From Flagellatimonas centrodinii (GTDB lineage Bacteria > Pseudomonadota > Gammaproteobacteria > Nevskiales > Nevskiaceae), in assembly GCF_016918765.2 (NCBI RefSeq), contig NZ_CP092104.1, positions 1,364,001 to 1,428,000 on the forward strand: a stretch of DNA of 64,000 bases. The letters run 5' to 3'. The position numbers and the translations under genes are program-made. Positions 23,253-31,952 of the stretch are shown here, piece after piece (position 1 is the stretch's first letter; each line of letters opens with the position of its first letter). The notes under the pieces are model-generated. The model made no database searches, had not been told where the DNA came from, and worked only from the letters and a program-made list of their open reading frames with translations.

Positions 23253-23734
23253 CGCCGGCAGCGGCGCTCTCGCCGATGCGGCGCCTGTTGATCGGCCATG
23301 GCGCCTTGATGATCCTGGTCGGCGGCGTCATCGGCTTCGGCTTCCTGTTCTTTCTCATGGGCGAAATCAGCCTCTGGCCCTTCCCCGGTCGCGTCGACTA
23401 CCAGTTGCCCGGCAGCTACGACGCGTGGCGCATGGCGCACATGGAAGCCATCGTCAACGGTGCCATCCTCTGGATTCTCGCGGCCGTGCTGCAGCACCTG
23501 CCGTTCGGCGTGGTCGGTGTCCGGCGTGCAGTGCATGGCATGTTGGTTGTGGCCTGGTCGATTGTCGTCGCCTCCGTCTTCGATCCGTTGTTTCCGGACA
23601 GCCGCGGGCTGGCGGCCAGCGATTCGCTGACCAACAACATCGCCTTCGGCCTGTTCTACATCGGCGTTGTCGGCGTGATGATTCTGATGGGTGTGATTGC
23701 CTACAAGGCATTGTTCACGCGGGCGCCGGAGTAG
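23249..23734 (+). CDS. Styrene-oxide-isomerase-like (StyC-like) membrane protein 1
   Basis: Protein of 161 aa with four hydrophobic segments (about residues 13-37, 65-83, 96-113, 130-155). GTG start overlapping the previous stop. It has GSYDAWRMAHMEAIVNG, where H64 and N70 keep the His-x5-Asn spacing of the heme-b-binding His and catalytic Asn of styrene oxide isomerase (H58/N64 by recall), plus the later PDSRGLAASDSLTNN motif. The Asp and Tyr recalled as catalytic in StyC (Asp95, Tyr103) are not conserved. Probable integral membrane protein with heme; substrate unknown. A longer paralogue follows 4 bp downstream. Confidence 0.65.
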   Translation: MTPAAALSPMRRLLIGHGALMILVGGVIGFGFLFFLMGEISLWPFPGRVDYQLPGSYDAWRMAHMEAIVNGAILWILAAVLQHLPFGVVGVRRAVHGMLVVAWSIVVASVFDPLFPDSRGLAASDSLTNNIAFGLFYIGVVGVMILMGVIAYKALFTRAPE

Positions 23735-23738
23735 CGCC

Positions 23739-24254
23739 ATGACCGACCCTGACAGGCTGCTCGCCACCGCCCGGCAGGGGCGGCTACGATTGATTCAGCA
23801 AGGCGCCGTCATTGCCGTCATTGGCTTGCTCTCCGGCTTCGGCCTGGTGTTTTCCATCCTTGATGCCCTGCATGTCTGGCCCGTGACGCTGCCCTACGCC
23901 GGTGACATTCCCGGCAGCGAACACGGCTGGCGCGTCGCCCATGTGGCGGGGGTGATGAACGGCATGCTGATGATCATCGCCGGCCTCGCGCTGGTGCCGG
24001 TCCTCCCCGGCATCCGCGCCCAACGCTGGGTGGTGTGGGGCATGGTCTACACCGGCTGGGGCAATACGGTGTTCTTTCATTGCGCCAACCTGTCGGCCAA
24101 CCGCGGCCTGTCCGCGGGCACCACCCAACTGGGCGACGCCGATGCCCTTGGCGCCATCGGCTACCTGATCGGGGCCAGCACCATTCCGTTGACGATCGTC
24201 GCGCTCGGTCTGCTGGCGTGCGCGGCCACGGTGCGGCTACGAGCCCGGAACTGA
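23739..24254 (+). CDS. Styrene-oxide-isomerase-like (StyC-like) membrane protein 2
   Basis: Protein of 171 aa with four membrane helices. It is closer to StyC than its neighbour: GSEHGWRVAHVAGVMNG (H68, N74) and ANLSANRGLSAGTTQLGDAD, matching the NRGLSFGxNQLGxxD motif I recall for StyC. The positions corresponding to StyC Asp95 and Tyr103 are T105 and F113, with a histidine at 114. StyC catalyses Meinwald rearrangement of an epoxide to an aldehyde using ferric heme b. This protein may act on another epoxide, or pair with protein 1 in a hetero-oligomer. Both are inference. Confidence 0.7.
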   Translation: MTDPDRLLATARQGRLRLIQQGAVIAVIGLLSGFGLVFSILDALHVWPVTLPYAGDIPGSEHGWRVAHVAGVMNGMLMIIAGLALVPVLPGIRAQRWVVWGMVYTGWGNTVFFHCANLSANRGLSAGTTQLGDADALGAIGYLIGASTIPLTIVALGLLACAATVRLRARN

Positions 24255-24373
24255 TACGACGCGACCGGTTCCGGCGTCAGCGCTATGATCTGCCGGTGAT
24301 CACCGAGCGCCGCCGGATGGCGGCGGCAGAAGAAGGTGTCCGGTGACTGCGCCCCGTGACCGCCGAGCCCGCG

Positions 24374-25216
24374 ATGATGTCCGATTCCCTGTTGCCGAAT
24401 GAGCCCGCGATACGGCTCACCGTGTTTGCCGGCATCTTTGTCGTGATGGCCCTGTGGGAACGGCTGGCGGCACGCCGCCCGCAGGCGGTTCCGCGGCGAC
24501 GGCGCTGGCCCGCCAATCTGGGGATTGTGGTGATCGATACGCTGCTGGTGCGTGTCGCATTTCCGGTCGCAGCGATCGGGGTTGCGCAACTGGCGGAGGC
24601 CGGTGGCTGGGGGCTGTTGCCGGCGCTGGGGCTGCCGTCGTGGGCGATGATGGTGTTGGCGGTGGTGGCGCTGGATCTGGTCATCTACTTCCAGCACGTG
24701 CTGTTCCATGCGGTGCCGACGCTGTGGCGGCTGCATCGCATGCACCACGCCGACCTCGAGTTCGATGTCACGACCGGGGCCCGGTTCCATCCATTCGAAA
24801 TTCTGCTGTCGATGCTGATCAAGCTCGGCGCTGTCGCGGCCCTGGGCGCACCGGTGGTCGCTGTGCTGGTTTTCGAGGTTGTCCTGAATGCCACCTCGAT
24901 GTTCAATCACGGCAATGTGCGGTTGCCGCGATCGATCGATCGCGTGCTGCGCTGGGTCGTGGTGACGCCGGACATGCACCGCGTGCACCACTCGGTACTG
25001 CCCGCCGAGACCAACAGCAACTTCGGCTTCAATCTGCCGTGGTGGGATCGCCTGTTCGGCACCTACCGGGCCCAGCCACAGGCCGGCCATGCCGGCATGA
25101 CCATCGGCATCGAGCAGTTCCGGGATCCGGCCGAACTGCGCCTCGACCGGATGTTGCTGCAACCGTTTCGGCGCGCGAGTGCCGCGGCCGCTCGACCACC
25201 AGCGGACCGTCGCTGA
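24374..25216 (+). CDS. Sterol desaturase/fatty acid hydroxylase superfamily membrane protein
   Basis: Protein of 280 aa from the ATG at 24374 (ATG 24377 and GTG 24356 also possible). Membrane helices near residues 15-35, 50-72, 80-115 and 150-175. Histidine boxes of the membrane di-iron family are visible: HVLFH, HRMHH, FNHGN and HRVHH, ending with the NFGFNLPWWDRLFGTY block. It should hydroxylate or desaturate a lipid or hydrocarbon at the membrane with O2. It is separated from the StyC-like genes by 119 bp and may be transcribed with them. Confidence 0.85.
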   Translation: MMSDSLLPNEPAIRLTVFAGIFVVMALWERLAARRPQAVPRRRRWPANLGIVVIDTLLVRVAFPVAAIGVAQLAEAGGWGLLPALGLPSWAMMVLAVVALDLVIYFQHVLFHAVPTLWRLHRMHHADLEFDVTTGARFHPFEILLSMLIKLGAVAALGAPVVAVLVFEVVLNATSMFNHGNVRLPRSIDRVLRWVVVTPDMHRVHHSVLPAETNSNFGFNLPWWDRLFGTYRAQPQAGHAGMTIGIEQFRDPAELRLDRMLLQPFRRASAAAARPPADRR

Positions 25217-25234
25217 GGCATTGCCGCCCGGTGC

Positions 25235-27391
25235 TCAGCGCCGGCGCCAGGTATGGAACCGCGCCACCAGGCGGAGCAGCGCTTCGGGCTTGTGGGCCTG
25301 CTTCCACGCCCCGGCGGCATATTTGTTGGCCTCGGCCAGCGTCGGGTAGATGTGGATGGTGCCGAGCAGTTTGTTGAGCCCGAGGCCGTGGCGCATCGCC
25401 AGCACATATTCGGCAATCAGGTCGCCGGCATGTTCGCCGACGATGGTGACACCGAGAATGCGGTCCTTGCCGGGCACCGTCAGTACCTTGATCATGCCGT
25501 GGGCTTCGCCGTCGGCGATCGCCCGGTCGAGCTCGGCGAGGTCGAAGGTGGTGACTTCATAGGCGATGCCCTGCGCCCGGGCATCGGTTTCGTTGAGCCC
25601 GACACGCGCAACCTCCGGCTCGGTGAAGGTGGCCCAGGGAATCACCGAGTAGTCGACCTTGAACTTGCCGCCGCGCAGCGCCAATAGCGGTTCGAACAGG
25701 CCGTTGACCGCCGCATACCAGGCCATGTGCGCCGCGGTGTGGGTGAACTGGTAGGGGCCGGCGACATCGCCGACGGCGTAGATGTTGGGGAAGCGGGTCT
25801 GCAGGAAATCATTGACCTCAAGCCGGCCGGTGGTCTTGATCCCCAGCGTGTCGAGGCCGTAGCCGGTGAGCCGGGCGGCGCGGCCGACGGCGACGATGAT
25901 CTGGTCGAAGGCGATGCGTACGGGCTGGCCGTCCTGGTCACAGAGCAGCACCTTTTCGCCATTGTCGACGACCACGACGGTGGCCGTGGTGCCGACGCGG
26001 ACGTCGATGCCCTCGGCGACAAAGCGGCGTCGCACCGCCTCCGACACCTCCGGGTCCTCGCGCTGCAGCAGGCGCGGCTGCATCTCGACCTGGGTGACAG
26101 TCGAACCGAGGCGGGCGAATGCCTGCGCCAGCTCCGAGCCGATTGGTCCGCCGCCCAGCACCACCAGCCGTTGCGGCCGTTCACGCAGCTGCCAGAGGGT
26201 GTCCGAGGTCAGATAGCCGGCCTCGGCAAGGCCGGGGATCGGCGGCACGAAGGGTTCGGCCCCGGCGGCGATGACGATGGTGCGCGCGGTCAGCCGTTGA
26301 CGGCTGCCGTCATGGAGGGCGATCTCGACGGTCCAGGGGTCGATCAGTCGTCCGGTCCCTTCGAGCACCTCCACCCCCAGCCCGGTGTAGCGCTCGACCG
26401 AGTCGTGCGGCTCGATGGCGCGGACCACGGCCTGTACCCGGTCCATCACCTTGGCGAAGTCGGGCGTGCCCGATACGGCGTCGAATCCGAACTCGTCGGC
26501 GCGGCGCAGGTGGCTGGCGAACTTGGCGGACCGGATCAGCGCCTTCGACGGTACGCAACCGGTGTTCAGGCAGTCGCCGCCCATCCGGTGCTTCTCGATC
26601 AGCGTGACCTTGGCTTTCACCGCTGCGCCGATGTAGGCGCTGACCAGACCACCACTACCGCCGCCGATGACGATCAGGTTGCGGTCGAACCGCGCCGGGC
26701 GGCGGTAGGGGGCATAGACGCGTCGCGCTTTGACGCCATCGACCAGCTTGCGCGTGATCAGCGGAAACACGCCGAGCAGCACGAAGGCGCCGATCAGGCC
26801 CGGCGACAGGATGCCGCCGAGTGAGGTCAACTGTGCCAGCTGGGTGCCGGCATTCACGTACACCAACGTGCCGGCGAGCATGCCGAGCTGACTGACCCAG
26901 AAGAAGGTCCAGACCCGCATCTGCGTCAACCCCAGCAGCAGGTTGATCAGGAAGAATGGAAACACCGGGACCAGCCGCAGGGTGAACAGGTAGAACGGAC
27001 CGTCACGGGTGATGCCGGCGTTGATCGCCTTGAGGCGCTCGCCGTAGCGGCGTTCGATGCCGCCCCGGAACAGGTAGCGGGCAAACAGGAAGGCGCCGGT
27101 GGCGCCCAGCGTCGAGGCGAACGAGACCAGCACCGTGCCCCAGATCACCCCGAAGATCGCGCCAGCCGCCAGCGTCAGCACCACCGCGCCCGGAATCGAC
27201 AGCGCCGTGACCAGCACATAAACCCCGAAGAACGCCGCGGTGAGCAGTAGCGGCTGTGCATCGCGATAGTCGATCAACAGGCTGCGACGATCCTGCAGCG
27301 CCTCCAGCGACAGGAAGCGGCCCAGATCAAAGGCGAAGAAAGCGGCGATGGCGCCGACGATCAACGTCAGCAGCAGAAGGCGTTTGATCAT
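25235..27391 (-). CDS. TVP38/DedA-like membrane domain fused to an FAD pyridine-nucleotide disulfide reductase
   Basis: Protein of 718 aa from the ATG at 27391. Residues 1-230 are a VTT/TVP38 membrane domain (several helices, with LSIPGAVVLTLAAGAIFG and the FTLRLVPVFPFFLINLLLG motif). Residues 235-718 are a mercuric-reductase/dihydrolipoamide-dehydrogenase-like enzyme: FAD motif IGGGSGG, redox-active GGDCLNTGCVPSK, NAD motif VLGGGPIGSELA, and a C-terminal HIYPTLAEAN dimer interface containing the catalytic His. It lies downstream of arsS in the same orientation. Function is unproven; a membrane-anchored disulfide or arsenic-thiol reductase is one possibility. Confidence 0.88.
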   Translation of the reverse strand: MIKRLLLLTLIVGAIAAFFAFDLGRFLSLEALQDRRSLLIDYRDAQPLLLTAAFFGVYVLVTALSIPGAVVLTLAAGAIFGVIWGTVLVSFASTLGATGAFLFARYLFRGGIERRYGERLKAINAGITRDGPFYLFTLRLVPVFPFFLINLLLGLTQMRVWTFFWVSQLGMLAGTLVYVNAGTQLAQLTSLGGILSPGLIGAFVLLGVFPLITRKLVDGVKARRVYAPYRRPARFDRNLIVIGGGSGGLVSAYIGAAVKAKVTLIEKHRMGGDCLNTGCVPSKALIRSAKFASHLRRADEFGFDAVSGTPDFAKVMDRVQAVVRAIEPHDSVERYTGLGVEVLEGTGRLIDPWTVEIALHDGSRQRLTARTIVIAAGAEPFVPPIPGLAEAGYLTSDTLWQLRERPQRLVVLGGGPIGSELAQAFARLGSTVTQVEMQPRLLQREDPEVSEAVRRRFVAEGIDVRVGTTATVVVVDNGEKVLLCDQDGQPVRIAFDQIIVAVGRAARLTGYGLDTLGIKTTGRLEVNDFLQTRFPNIYAVGDVAGPYQFTHTAAHMAWYAAVNGLFEPLLALRGGKFKVDYSVIPWATFTEPEVARVGLNETDARAQGIAYEVTTFDLAELDRAIADGEAHGMIKVLTVPGKDRILGVTIVGEHAGDLIAEYVLAMRHGLGLNKLLGTIHIYPTLAEANKYAAGAWKQAHKPEALLRLVARFHTWRRR

Positions 27392-27466
27392 GAGGGTGTC
27401 GGCTCGCTCAGGGGCCGGCACGGGCGCGCGCGGCGGGGGGTCGGAAGGCGCATCTGCGGCCTCCGT

Positions 27467-28498
27467 TCAGGTGGTGGCGCCGCCGCAGGAAGACCCGGCG
27501 CCGGCGGTGCAGCCAAAGCAGTGGTTGCCGACCCGGATGTCGCGGCGCTCCAGCGCCTCCGGATCGAAATCGAAAATCGTCAGGGGTCGCGCGCCGTCGC
27601 GGATCGCCATCCCCAACTGTTGGTTGAAGTCGCAGTCGTAGAGCCTGCCGTCGGCGCCAACGCTGATCATGGTACGGCACATCACCTGGCCGGCTGCGGT
27701 CGGGTTGAAGGCCTGCACCAGCTTGTCCATGTAAGCGGCGTATTGGCCCGACTTTCGCAGGTGCAGCGCGAAGCGATTGATCGGCATGTTGGTGATCGTG
27801 AACAGCTGGTTGAAGACGATGCCGAAACGCGTCTTCAGCTCGCGTTTGTAGTCCGCTTCGAGCACGGCCTGTGCGGCGGGCAGGTAGGGCCCGGCGGGGT
27901 TGTAGACTAGCGTGAGCATCAGCCCCGAATCGTCGACACCATAGCCCAGCGCGTTGAGACGCTGCAGGCCGGCGATGCTCTTGTCGAAAACGCCATTGCC
28001 GCGCTGTTTGTCGGTGAAGAAGGCCTGGTAGTACGGCAGCGAGCAGACCACCTCGACGCGGTGCCGGGCGAAGAATTCCGGCAGATAGGCCTTGCTTTCA
28101 CCGGTCTGTGGGTTGCCGTCATCGCTCACCGTCAGGTTGTGGCGGACGATGATTTTCCGCTGCAGTGCCGCCACCCGTTCGACCAAGGCGTCGAAATCCG
28201 GATGCAGCTCGGGCGCACCGCCGGTCAGGTCCAGGGTGCGGATCTGCGGGTGCGCCGCCAGCAGGGCCACCACCCGCTCGATGCCGTCTCGCGACAGGGC
28301 GTCGGTGCGTGCCGGCGAGGCGTCGACATGGCAGTGGCGGCACGCCTGGTTGCACAGCGTGGTCAGGTTGACCTGCAGCGTGTCGATGGTCAGCGGCGTC
28401 AGTGCGACGTCGTGCGCGCGCAACTGGTCCGAAAAGCGATGGCGCTCGCCGGCGTCGGCCGCGTCGTCGACCACCACCGGGATCCCGGCCGGGGTCAT
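27467..28498 (-). CDS. arsS: Arsenosugar biosynthesis radical SAM protein ArsS
   Basis: Radical SAM enzyme of 343 aa starting MTPAGIPVVVDD. The [4Fe-4S]/SAM motif CNQACRHC has C49, C53 and C56 (Cx3Cx2C) and is followed by LDLTGGAPELHPDFD. The C-terminal MCRTMISVGADGRLYDCDFN and HCFGCTAGAGSSCGG cysteine clusters are typical of the ArsS family (DUF3641 region). Expected to add a deoxyadenosyl-derived group to a dimethylarsenic species. No arsM or arsR is in the window. It is probably cotranscribed with the downstream disulfide reductase fusion. Confidence 0.9.
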   Translation of the reverse strand: MTPAGIPVVVDDAADAGERHRFSDQLRAHDVALTPLTIDTLQVNLTTLCNQACRHCHVDASPARTDALSRDGIERVVALLAAHPQIRTLDLTGGAPELHPDFDALVERVAALQRKIIVRHNLTVSDDGNPQTGESKAYLPEFFARHRVEVVCSLPYYQAFFTDKQRGNGVFDKSIAGLQRLNALGYGVDDSGLMLTLVYNPAGPYLPAAQAVLEADYKRELKTRFGIVFNQLFTITNMPINRFALHLRKSGQYAAYMDKLVQAFNPTAAGQVMCRTMISVGADGRLYDCDFNQQLGMAIRDGARPLTIFDFDPEALERRDIRVGNHCFGCTAGAGSSCGGATT

Positions 28499-28656
28499 TG
28501 GCCGCCACCACGGGTGCCGCGAGCGGCGTTCGGTATCGGCAGGCACGGTGTCATCGAAGGCGATCCTGATCGCTACATTGAGACACTGATACTAGGCTTC
28601 TACGGCTACCCGCGTGAACGTTCCAGCGTCCGCGGTTAATGCTCGAGCGTCCATCT

Positions 28657-28675
28657 AATGAGATATGTTCTCATT
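28657..28675. promoter_or_regulatory. Fur-box-like 19-bp inverted repeat
   Basis: AATGAGA-TATGT-TCTCATT has a perfect 7-bp inverted repeat with a 5-bp centre and resembles the TGAGAAT-n-ATTCTCA core of Fur boxes. It overlaps the first codon of the PepSY remnant. Iron regulation is inferred from resemblance only. Confidence 0.5.
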
Positions 28676-29043
28676 TGTGTTCGGCCTTGCCATCTTGGCC
28701 CCCGACCGGCAGCTGCAGGTCGTCGCATTCCCCGGCAGTGCCTATTCGACGCCGGAGCATGACGCGATCTTCCTGCACGGCCGCACGCCGCTGACCGAGC
28801 ACCTGATCACCCCGGTGCTGGTGCGGGCCGCGGACGGCCACTTCGAAGGTCTCTGCGAGATGCCCGGGGACATGAAGGCACTGGCGCTGTCGCGACCGCT
28901 GCATTTCGGCGACTACGGCGGTCTGGGCTGTGCTCGACCTGATCATCATTGCGGTGTGGATCAGCGGCCTGAAGCGTTGGCGCCGACGGCGGCGCCGTGC
29001 CCTGCGCGACGATGCCGTGGTTGTGCCACAGGTCCCGGCTTGA
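28665..29043 (+). pseudogene. PepSY-associated TM protein, C-terminal remnant with frameshift
   Basis: The first frame reads APDRQLQVVAFPGSAYSTPE, then FLHGRTPLTEHLITPVLV and LALSRPLHFGDYGG, the end of a PepSY-TM domain. From about 28920 the family sequence continues in the next frame as VWAVLDLIIIAVWISGLKRW (the final membrane helix) with an arginine-rich tail, stopping at 29043. A few residues are lost at the switch, and more than 200 N-terminal residues are absent. Full-length relatives are usually iron-siderophore-locus membrane proteins. Confidence 0.75.
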
Positions 29044-29481
29044 GCGGCGCCGGTACGGTGAAGACCGCACCGCAGCGGCGCAGGATTATCCTCCGGGTCC
29101 CATTGTGGCTGTTCGGCCAGGCCTCCCCGGCTTGGTCGGTGCACGGGCCGTGGACGGGCCGCTTGATCTGCTGGGGGTAAGCGCCGCCGCCACCGGATTG
29201 CCGGTAATCGGCTGGGCGATCGTCAAGGCGCTTGGTCGCGCAGTCGCTGAGCGCGGGTCGATCCAGCCCATCCGGACTTGCGCCGTTTGCGGCTTTCGAC
29301 ATGGTGACGGACCCGACACTTCAGCTGCCAGAGCACACCCGGATAACGGAACTGAATCCAGTACACTTCTCGCCCGCCTGCAGACTACCGCAGGGGGACG
29401 AGGAGCGGCGGCGGCAACCGCGGCATGCTGGCGCGCCTCGGGCCTTCAGGGCCCGCTGATTCGCCTGACCACGGTTCCGAC
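29044..29481. other. 438-bp stretch without a supportable gene
   Basis: Open frames here have no recognisable domain. Their codon patterns do not stand out from background in GC-rich DNA. A small GGGCC-TTCA-GGGCCC hairpin lies at 29440-29454, about 30 bp before the CitE-like start. The less GC-rich stretch around 29338-29370 is the most promoter-like part. Confidence 0.5.
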
Positions 29482-30345
29482 ATGAAATCACTGCTATTCG
29501 TCCCCGCCGACAGCGAGCGCAAGCTGGCCAAGGCCGAGGGCATTGCCGCCGGGCGGCTCACCATTGACCTTGAAGACGCCGTGCTGCCGGACCGCAAGCC
29601 GGTGGGCCGCCAGATGGTGGCCGAGTACGTGCGCGGTTACCGCGGCCCCAGCGAACTGTGGGTCCGGGTGAACGACCTCGAGTCCGGCGAGATTCTCAAG
29701 GACCTGGTGGCCCTGGCCGGCCTGCCGATCGCCGGCATCATGCTGCCGAAGATCCGTGGCCCCGAAGACCTGACTCGCGTCAGCCATTATCTGGACCTGC
29801 TGGATGCCCAGCGCGAGGCCGACACCCCGCTCGGCATCCTCGCGGTCTGCACCGAAACCCCGGCAGCGGTGCTGCGCATGGGTGAGCTGCTGCACCGGCC
29901 GCATCCACGTCTGCGCGGCATGTTGTGGGGCGCCGAAGACCTCAGCGCGGCCCTCGGTGCCGGCAGCCCCCGACACGCCGATGGCGCCTGGCGCGACACC
30001 TATGTCTACGCGCGGGCGCAGTGTCTGTTGGCCTGCCACGCGCTGGAAATCGAGGCCATCGACACGGTCTACGTCGATTTCCGCGATGCCGAGGGTTGCC
30101 GCACCAACTGCCAGCAGGCGCGCCACGACGGTTTCACCGGCAAGGTGGCGATCCACCCCGACCAGGTGGCGATCATCAATGATGCCTTCACCCCCAGCGA
30201 CGACGAGGTGGCCCATGCCCGGCGGGTGATCGCCGCCTTCGCCGGCGGCGCCGGTGCGGTCGCGCTGGACGGCAAGATGATCGACATCCCGCATCTCAAG
30301 AGCGCGCGCAATACGCTGCGCAGCGCCGGCCTCGAAGGAGCCTGA
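29482..30345 (+). CDS. CitE/HpcH-type CoA ester lyase
   Basis: Protein of 287 aa, MKSLLFVPADSERKLAKA. HpcH/HpaI aldolase/citrate lyase fold: FVPADSERK, LTIDLEDAV (metal/CoA site), ELWVRVND, IMLPKIRGPED, and KVAIHPDQVAIIND near the C-terminus. The family cleaves acyl-CoA esters such as malyl-CoA, methylmalyl-CoA or citramalyl-CoA. It sits 4 bp upstream of scoAB, so it likely works with a CoA-transferase on a short-chain acid. The exact substrate cannot be read from the sequence. Confidence 0.88.
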   Translation: MKSLLFVPADSERKLAKAEGIAAGRLTIDLEDAVLPDRKPVGRQMVAEYVRGYRGPSELWVRVNDLESGEILKDLVALAGLPIAGIMLPKIRGPEDLTRVSHYLDLLDAQREADTPLGILAVCTETPAAVLRMGELLHRPHPRLRGMLWGAEDLSAALGAGSPRHADGAWRDTYVYARAQCLLACHALEIEAIDTVYVDFRDAEGCRTNCQQARHDGFTGKVAIHPDQVAIINDAFTPSDDEVAHARRVIAAFAGGAGAVALDGKMIDIPHLKSARNTLRSAGLEGA

Positions 30346-30349
30346 CCCG

Positions 30350-31057
30350 ATGAGCAACAAGGTGTACCCCGATGCGCGGACCGCGCTGGCCGGCCTGACC
30401 TTCGACGGCATGACCGTGATGTCCGGTGGCTTCGGTCTCTGTGGCATCCCCGAGCATCTGATTCTCGCCCTGCGCGATTCCGGGGCGAAAGACCTGACCG
30501 TCATCGGCAACAACGTCGGCTGCGACGAGCACGGCATGTGGTTGGTGCTGGCCAACAACCAGATCCGCAAGGTGCTGGCCAGCTACGTCGGCGAAAACAA
30601 GATTCTCGAATCGCGCTTCATGAGCGGCGAGGTGGAGATCGAGTTCAATCCGCAGGGCACGCTGGCCGAGCGCATCCGCGCCGGCGGTGCCGGCATTCCC
30701 GCCTTCTACACCCGTACTGGCTACGGCACCAAGGTGGCCGAGGGCAAGGAGACCCGCCAGTTCAACGGCGAGTGGTACGTGATGGAAACCGGCCTGGTGG
30801 CGGACCTGTCGCTGGTGAAGGCCTGGAAGGCGGACACCGAAGGCAACCTGATCTACCGTAAGACCGCCCGCAACTTCAATCCGATGATCGCCACCGCCGG
30901 CAAGGTCACCGTGGTCGAGGTGGAAGAGATCGTCCCGGTCGGCAGCTTCGACCCCGACCAGATTCACACGCCCGGCATCTTTGTCGATCGCATCGTGCAG
31001 GGCACCGACTACGTCAAACACATCGAGCGGCGCACGACGCGCCCGCGGGAGCAGTAA
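30350..31057 (+). CDS. scoA: 3-oxoacid CoA-transferase subunit A
   Basis: Protein of 235 aa. The N-terminal FDGMTVMSGGFGLCGIPEHL and IGNNVGCDEHGMWLVL are conserved in the SCOT alpha subunit, followed by GTLAERIRAGGAGIPAFYT. It transfers CoA from succinyl-CoA to acetoacetate or a similar 3-oxoacid. The beta subunit gene follows after 2 bp, and a CitE-like lyase precedes. Confidence 0.94.
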   Translation: MSNKVYPDARTALAGLTFDGMTVMSGGFGLCGIPEHLILALRDSGAKDLTVIGNNVGCDEHGMWLVLANNQIRKVLASYVGENKILESRFMSGEVEIEFNPQGTLAERIRAGGAGIPAFYTRTGYGTKVAEGKETRQFNGEWYVMETGLVADLSLVKAWKADTEGNLIYRKTARNFNPMIATAGKVTVVEVEEIVPVGSFDPDQIHTPGIFVDRIVQGTDYVKHIERRTTRPREQ

Positions 31058-31059
31058 GC

Positions 31060-31707
31060 ATGGCCTGGACCCGAGACCAGATGGCGGCACGCGCCGCCAA
31101 GGAATTGCGCGACGGCTTCTACGTGAACCTCGGCATCGGCATTCCCACCCTGGTGGCGAACATGATTCCCGCCGGCATGACGGTGACGCTGCAAAGCGAG
31201 AACGGCATGCTCGGCATGGGGCCTTTCCCGTATGAGGGCGAGGAGGATGCCGACCTCATCAACGCCGGCAAGCAGACCATCACCGATCTGCCGCAGACCA
31301 GCTACTTCTCCAGTGCCGACAGCTTCGGCATGATCCGCGGCGGCCACATCAACCTGTCGATTCTCGGCGGCATGGAAGTGGCCGCCAACGGGGATCTCGC
31401 CAACTGGATGGTGCCGGGCAAGATGATCAAGGGCATGGGCGGCGCCATGGACCTGGTCGCCGGGGTCAAGCGGGTGGTGGTGGTGATGGACCACTGCGAC
31501 AAGAGCGGTGCCTCCAAATTCAAGGCCGAATGCAGCCTGCCGCTCACCGGCAAGGGCGTGGTCGACCTGCTGATCACCGACCTCGCCGTGTTCGAGATTG
31601 ATCGCAAGGGGGGTGGGGCGCGGCTCATCGAGTTGGCTGACGGTGTCAGTCTCGGTGAAGTGAAGGGGAAGACCGAGGCGGCGTTTGAGGTAAGTCTCGC
31701 TGCTTAG
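31060..31707 (+). CDS. scoB: 3-oxoacid CoA-transferase subunit B
   Basis: Protein of 215 aa. The catalytic glutamate E47 lies in LQSENGMLGMGPFP, and the VNLGIGIPTLVANMI and GGHINLSILGGMEV motifs complete the subunit B pattern. It forms the active enzyme with the adjacent subunit A. The short intergenic repeat-bearing region starts immediately after the stop. Confidence 0.94.
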   Translation: MAWTRDQMAARAAKELRDGFYVNLGIGIPTLVANMIPAGMTVTLQSENGMLGMGPFPYEGEEDADLINAGKQTITDLPQTSYFSSADSFGMIRGGHINLSILGGMEVAANGDLANWMVPGKMIKGMGGAMDLVAGVKRVVVVMDHCDKSGASKFKAECSLPLTGKGVVDLLITDLAVFEIDRKGGGARLIELADGVSLGEVKGKTEAAFEVSLAA

Positions 31708-31779
31708 TGAGCAGGGCGAAACCGTTGCAGACCCGTGCCAGATTCCGTCTCGACGAAGCATCGCCCACATCAGAACAAT

Positions 31780-31872
31780 TGTCATTGCGAGCCGCCGCAG
31801 GCGGCGCGGCAATCTCGTTGCCATGGCAGTACCACCCGGACCAGATCGCCGCGGGGCGGTGCCCCTGATACC
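31780..31872. repeat. Inverted-repeat-bounded intergenic element, copy 1 (degraded right end)
   Basis: Begins TGTCATTGCGAG, contains the hairpin GCCGCC-GCA-GGCGGC, and closely matches the element at 41546-41642. Its right terminus is degenerate (GCCCCTGATACC in place of GCCCCTCGCGATGACA). Similarity to the second locus also extends upstream to about 31713 (AGGGCGAAACCG). It sits just 3' of scoB. Confidence 0.8.
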
Positions 31873-31952
31873 GACCTTGGGCCCGCGAGGGCATGGGCTG
31901 AGCCGCGACTGAACCTCAGCACGCACGCGTCGTTACTGAGCCCGCGCGCCGC

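Noticed and set aside
28997-29485. Plus-strand frame covering the PepSY-citE gap
   Set aside because: It overlaps the start of the CitE-like gene and shows no homologous block; it is treated as non-coding.
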